9,518 nt of DNA. Origin: Pseudomonadota bacterium (GTDB lineage Bacteria; Pseudomonadota; Alphaproteobacteria; Rhizobiales; Xanthobacteraceae). How positions within the stretch are numbered: position 1 is the stretch's first letter; each line of letters starts with the position of its first letter. This document shows positions 6,740 to 9,518 of the stretch, piece after piece. The stretch is taken from NCBI GenBank assembly GCA_023391175.1, contig JAEWBL010000180.1, positions 1-9,518 of the forward strand. Reading direction: 5' to 3'. A program made the translations under genes and the position numbers. The notes under the pieces were generated by a model. It saw only the letters and a program-made list of their open reading frames with translations. It had not been told where the DNA came from and made no database searches.

Positions 6740-6969
6740 TATGTTGTTTGCCGACCGGTGCCGCAGCGTTCCGAGCCCCGTGCGGGTTCGATTATTTGTT
6801 CTGTTGCCGCAGATGTCGTGCTTTATAGGGGGCGTGTTTTCGCCAAGTTGGAATCCGGGTGCGTCTTGTTCTGAGAAAATATTCAGAGATCGTCGCGTCC
6901 CAAAGAGATGGTCGGGCGGTGAAGATGTCGGCAGAATCGGCAGAATACGTGGGAGAGACTGCTTTTCCG

Positions 6970-7563
6970 ATGCGCCATGGCTCTGATCCCCGTCCTCTCT
7001 CCGTCGCCCGGCTTTTCGCGATGTGCCTTCTGGCGACGACGGGCGCGCTCGCGGTGGCGTCGTGCGGCGAGGAGGAGGAGCGCCGGCCGGTTGCCTCCAG
7101 CGCAGCTTCGGCGCCGGAGGCCACGCCTCCGCCGGGGGGCCGGAGTGCCGCCAAAGGGGGCGCCGTGCGCGGCGGAGCGACGCGCGAATGGCTGGATGTG
7201 GGCGACGACACCCCGCCCGAGGTCTTTCTCGCCACGCGGTCCGGACCGTCCGGAGTTCCCCCGTCCGCCGAGGCTGTGGCGGAGATCGCGGCGCTTTTGA
7301 GCGAGGCCGACGCGCTGTTCGACGAGAACCGCCGCATGCTTGCCAACCGCACGCTGCAACTGGAGCGCATGCTCGGCGAAATCTCCGTGGTTGAAAGCCC
7401 GCAGGTGCTGCTCGGGGGCTTCATCACGGTCGGTCGCGCGGTGCGGCGGATCGGCTATAGTGATCTGTGCCAGCACTATTTCAATCTGCGGGCCGCGGGG
7501 GCGAGCCGCGAGGACGCGCTCGCCGCGCTTGCCGCCCCCGCCGCCGAACGGAGGAACCCATGA
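6970..7563 (+). CDS. Putative lipoprotein of unknown function (mxaZ position)
   Basis: 197-residue protein from the ATG at 6970. I do not recognise a named domain. Residues 1-32 look like a lipoprotein signal: an arginine near 14, hydrophobic segment LFAMCLLATTGALAVAS, and lipobox V-A-S-Cys32. A Gly-Glu-rich, then Pro/Ala-rich flexible linker (33-75) follows. The C-terminal half is helical in appearance, with EAVAEIAALLSEADALFDENRRMLANRTLQLERM as a possible coiled coil, and ends near AGASREDALAALAAPAAERRNP. The frame is open back to a GTG at 6859 and there is another ATG at 6925, but only the 6970 start places the hydrophobic stretch properly at the N-terminus; a 7021 ATG would remove the positive n-region. 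Its stop overlaps the kinase start (ATGA), so the two are probably coupled. By position it corresponds to moxZ/mxaZ of the Paracoccus moxZYX operon; homology was not tested. It might help the kinase sense an envelope or periplasmic signal. Confidence 0.75.
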   Translation: MRHGSDPRPLSVARLFAMCLLATTGALAVASCGEEEERRPVASSAASAPEATPPPGGRSAAKGGAVRGGATREWLDVGDDTPPEVFLATRSGPSGVPPSAEAVAEIAALLSEADALFDENRRMLANRTLQLERMLGEISVVESPQVLLGGFITVGRAVRRIGYSDLCQHYFNLRAAGASREDALAALAAPAAERRNP

Positions 7564-9056
7564 GCGTCCCCCCCGCCGCGCTTGCGCGGGGCCTCGCGGG
7601 CGCGGGAAATGCGGATGCCGCGCCGGCCGTGCCGCGCCGGGTTTCGCTGCGCACCCGTGTGCTCGGCGCCGTGCTCGCCATCAATCTGGTCGCCGCCGTG
7701 GTGGCGGGCGCGGTGGTGGTGGTGAATGCGCGGGTCGCGGCGGGGCGCGAGATGGTCGCCTCCATCGAGATGGCCGAGAACATGGTCCGCGAGGTGGCCG
7801 AACGCGTGGCCACGGAGCCGGGCACCACGCTCGCCGCAGCCTTTCCGCCCCATCTGCGCCACCTGCGCCATGTGCGCATCTCCCTCGAGGGGCCCGATGG
7901 CCGGCCGGCCGTGCTGCCCGCCGACGGAGCGCCCGCGGGCGGGGAGGCCGCGCCCTCCTGGTTCGCCCGGCTCATCGGCGTGTCGCAGGTCACGCGGCGG
8001 ATCGACGTGGTGGCCGACGGCACCCTCATCGGCCGGGTCCGCATCGAGGGCGTCCCCGACGACGAAGTGGCCGAGGTCTGGGACGACGTGTTCGATTTCG
8101 CCAGCGTCGCCTTGGCCGTCAACTTCGCCATCCTTTCCGCCCTGTTCGTCGCCCTCGGGCAGGTACGGCGCGATCTCTCCCGCTTTCGCGACGGGCTCGA
8201 CGAACTGGAGCACAACGAGTTCGCCTGCCGGGTGGAGCCGCCCCGCACCCGCGAACTGGCCGAGGTGGCGGAGCGCTTCAACGCCTTCGCCGAAACCCTC
8301 GGCGCGGCGCGCGAGGAAAATGCCCACCTTTACGCCCGCCTCGTGAGCCTGCAGGAGGACGAGCGGCGGCAGATCGCCGGCGACCTGCACGACGAACTCG
8401 GCCCGCTCATGTTCGGCCTGAAGGCCAGCGCCGATTCGCTCGCCCGCCTCGCCGCCACGGCCCCGGCCGAAAATGCCGAGCGCATGGTGGCGCGGGCGAA
8501 GAGCCTCATCGAGATCGTCGAGCGCATGCAGGTGGCCAACCGCCGGCTCCTCACCCGCATCCGCCCCGCCGCCCTCGATCATGTGCCGCTGAAGGACGTG
8601 CTCTCCAGCCTCGTCGCCGATTTCCGCCAGCACGATCCCGAGCGGCGCTTCGCACTGGAGGCGGCGCACCTCGCCGATCACTACGAGCCGTCGTTCGATG
8701 CCACGGTCTATCGCTGCGCGCAGGAGGGCGTCACCAACGCGCTCAAGCATGGCAACGCCCGTTCGGTGCGTATCGCGGTGGGAGAGGAGGGGCGGGGTGG
8801 CGCGGGGGCGCTGCTGCGCATCGTCATCACCGACGACGGCCAGGGGCCGCCCGCCATTCCCGTGATGGGGCACGGCCTGTCCGGGATGAAGGAGCGGGTG
8901 CAGGCGCTCGGCGGCACCTGCCGGCTGGAGCGCGCACCAAATGGCGGCGCGCGGCTTTTTGTGGAGCTTCCCATCCCGTTGGGGCATTCTGCCCCTGCGT
9001 CTTCGGTCTCCGCCGAGGGCAGGCGCATGCGTTCAGGTCCAGGGCATCCGGTATGA
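7560..9056 (+). CDS. mxaY: MxaY-like sensor histidine kinase (NarX/HPK7 type)
   Basis: 498-residue membrane kinase. TM1 is at about 35-57 (VLGAVLAINLVAAVVAGAVVVV), a periplasmic sensor domain of about 120 residues follows (58-180, no cysteine), then TM2 at about 182-200. A HAMP linker (about 201-255) leads to the HisKA_3 dimerisation domain with phosphoacceptor His277 in RRQIAGDLHDELGP. The ATPase domain shows an N box EGVTNALKHGN (Asn393), a G1 box DDGQG (425-429) and a G2 box GHGLSGMKERV (437-447). A Ser/Ala/Arg-rich tail follows. An upstream in-frame start at 7467 lies inside the previous gene; the ATG at 7560 has GGAGG six bases upstream and overlaps the lipoprotein stop as ATGA. It overlaps the response regulator start in the same way. 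Divergence from mxaF and pairing with a NarL-type regulator match MoxY/MxaY, the kinase that controls methanol oxidation in Paracoccus. Its ligand is unknown. Confidence 0.88.
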   Translation: MSVPPAALARGLAGAGNADAAPAVPRRVSLRTRVLGAVLAINLVAAVVAGAVVVVNARVAAGREMVASIEMAENMVREVAERVATEPGTTLAAAFPPHLRHLRHVRISLEGPDGRPAVLPADGAPAGGEAAPSWFARLIGVSQVTRRIDVVADGTLIGRVRIEGVPDDEVAEVWDDVFDFASVALAVNFAILSALFVALGQVRRDLSRFRDGLDELEHNEFACRVEPPRTRELAEVAERFNAFAETLGAAREENAHLYARLVSLQEDERRQIAGDLHDELGPLMFGLKASADSLARLAATAPAENAERMVARAKSLIEIVERMQVANRRLLTRIRPAALDHVPLKDVLSSLVADFRQHDPERRFALEAAHLADHYEPSFDATVYRCAQEGVTNALKHGNARSVRIAVGEEGRGGAGALLRIVITDDGQGPPAIPVMGHGLSGMKERVQALGGTCRLERAPNGGARLFVELPIPLGHSAPASSVSAEGRRMRSGPGHPV

Positions 9057-9518
9057 CCAGCGTTCTCCTCATCGACGACCATCCCATCGTGCTGCAGGGC
9101 TGCCGGCACCTGCTGGAGGACGCGGGCGTCTCCGACCTGATGGAGGCCCAGACGGCGCTGGCCGGCTATCGCCTGTTCCGGCGCAAGCGGCCCGACGTGG
9201 TGATCGTGGACCTCGCGCTCAACGGCAGCGGCCTCGCCGGCCTTGCCCTGGTTCGCCGCCTGAGGGCGCAGGCGGCGCGCATGCCCATCCTCGTCTTCTC
9301 CATGCACGCGGACCCGGTGATCGCCAGCCGCGCGCTGGAGGCGGGCGCCACGGGCTATCTCCTCAAGGACACGTCGCCCAACGACCTGATCGAGGCCTTC
9401 GAGAAGGTGCGGCGCGGCCAGCCCTACATCAGCCATGACCTCGCCCTGGAGGTGGCCCTGCTGGGCACCCGCGGACGCAGCGGCGTCATGGCCGATCTCA
9501 CCCCGCGCGAGCTGCAGG
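9053..9518 (+). CDS. mxaX: MxaX-like NarL/FixJ response regulator (cut at the right edge)
   Basis: The first 155 residues are visible; the frame is open at base 9518. The receiver domain begins MTSVLLIDDHPIVLQG, with acidic Asp8 and Asp9, phosphoacceptor Asp53 in VIVDLAL, Ser83 in ILVFSMH and Lys105 in GYLLKD, all standard positions. The last residues, LTPREL at 149-154, are the opening of a LuxR-type helix-turn-helix, whose remainder lies outside the window. The start ATG forms an ATGA overlap with the kinase stop; a purine-rich CAGGG is about nine bases upstream. It is the evident partner of the adjacent HisKA_3 kinase. By position and type it corresponds to MoxX/MxaX, the activator of methanol dehydrogenase genes in Paracoccus. 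Its probable target is the intergenic region at 6358-6969, but binding is not shown here. Confidence 0.87.
   Translation, partial: MTSVLLIDDHPIVLQGCRHLLEDAGVSDLMEAQTALAGYRLFRRKRPDVVIVDLALNGSGLAGLALVRRLRAQAARMPILVFSMHADPVIASRALEAGATGYLLKDTSPNDLIEAFEKVRRGQPYISHDLALEVALLGTRGRSGVMADLTPRELQ

Noticed and set aside
6870..6887. Inverted repeat TCTGA-GAAAATAT-TCAGA, possible operator just before the lipoprotein
   Set aside because: The arms are only five bases with an eight-base spacer, which is not clearly above chance in this AT-rich patch.
6859..6969. N-terminal extension of the lipoprotein from a GTG at 6859 or an ATG at 6925
   Set aside because: Either start would bury the lipoprotein signal behind 15 to 37 extra polar residues. 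The 6970 ATG gives a normal signal, although its ribosome binding site (GGGAGAG, about 12 bases away) is not ideal, so the choice is not certain.
7476..8987. 503-codon open frame on the minus strand, antisense to the kinase
   Set aside because: It lies wholly opposite a clear histidine kinase and has the low-complexity His/Arg/Gly-rich composition of a shadow frame. It has no motif of its own.
1..9518. Mobile elements, CRISPR arrays, tRNA or rRNA genes, phage or defence genes
   Set aside because: I looked for terminal repeats, transposase-like or integrase-like proteins, regularly spaced repeats and RNA gene signatures and saw none. Gene order is that of a conserved chromosomal mxa locus.

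Overview
The window is about 9.5 kb of high-GC DNA. It carries the front part of a classical calcium-type methanol dehydrogenase (mxa/mox) locus and, facing away from it, a two-component regulatory operon. Gene content, GC-rich codon use and gene order point to a methylotrophic alphaproteobacterium. The divergent arrangement of mxaF and a sensor kinase/response regulator pair recalls the moxZYX-moxFJGIR locus of Paracoccus denitrificans, and a Xanthobacter/Ancylobacter-like or Paracoccus-like host is plausible. The genus is inference; nothing in the window fixes it.

Minus strand, read from right to left (6357 down to 1): mxaF (PQQ methanol dehydrogenase large subunit), mxaJ (periplasmic solute-binding-like protein), mxaG (cytochrome cL), mxaI (small subunit), mxaR (MoxR-type AAA ATPase), mxaS (DUF58/VWA-like protein) and the first 114-116 codons of mxaA, which runs off the left edge. 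The first four genes encode exported periplasmic proteins that oxidise methanol to formaldehyde and pass electrons to cytochrome cL. mxaR, mxaS and mxaA are assembly or calcium-insertion factors. The four structural genes are separated by short gaps, whereas mxaR/mxaS/mxaA overlap. Terminator-like hairpins followed by T-rich runs lie after mxaF and between mxaI and mxaR. They could step down expression from the very abundant subunits to the accessory proteins.

A gap of about 610 bp (6358-6969) separates mxaF from the rightward genes. Its mxaF-proximal part is a GC-rich probable leader. Its middle is AT-rich and holds a tight cluster of palindromes, helically phased ATAAG-type repeats and repeated TTGCCG hexamers, which are good candidates for operators of the divergent promoters.

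Plus strand, left to right: a small putative lipoprotein (the mxaZ position), a two-TM HAMP sensor histidine kinase of the NarX/HPK7 type (mxaY) and a NarL/FixJ-type response regulator (mxaX), cut by the right edge at the start of its HTH domain. The three are joined by two ATGA overlaps and so are probably translationally coupled. The simplest model is that the membrane kinase senses a C1-related or envelope signal and phosphorylates MxaX, which acts on the intergenic region to switch on mxaF.

I see no transposon, CRISPR array, tRNA or rRNA. Most of the window is a known system. The least described parts are the lipoprotein, the kinase's periplasmic sensor domain, the operator cluster and the intra-operon hairpins.
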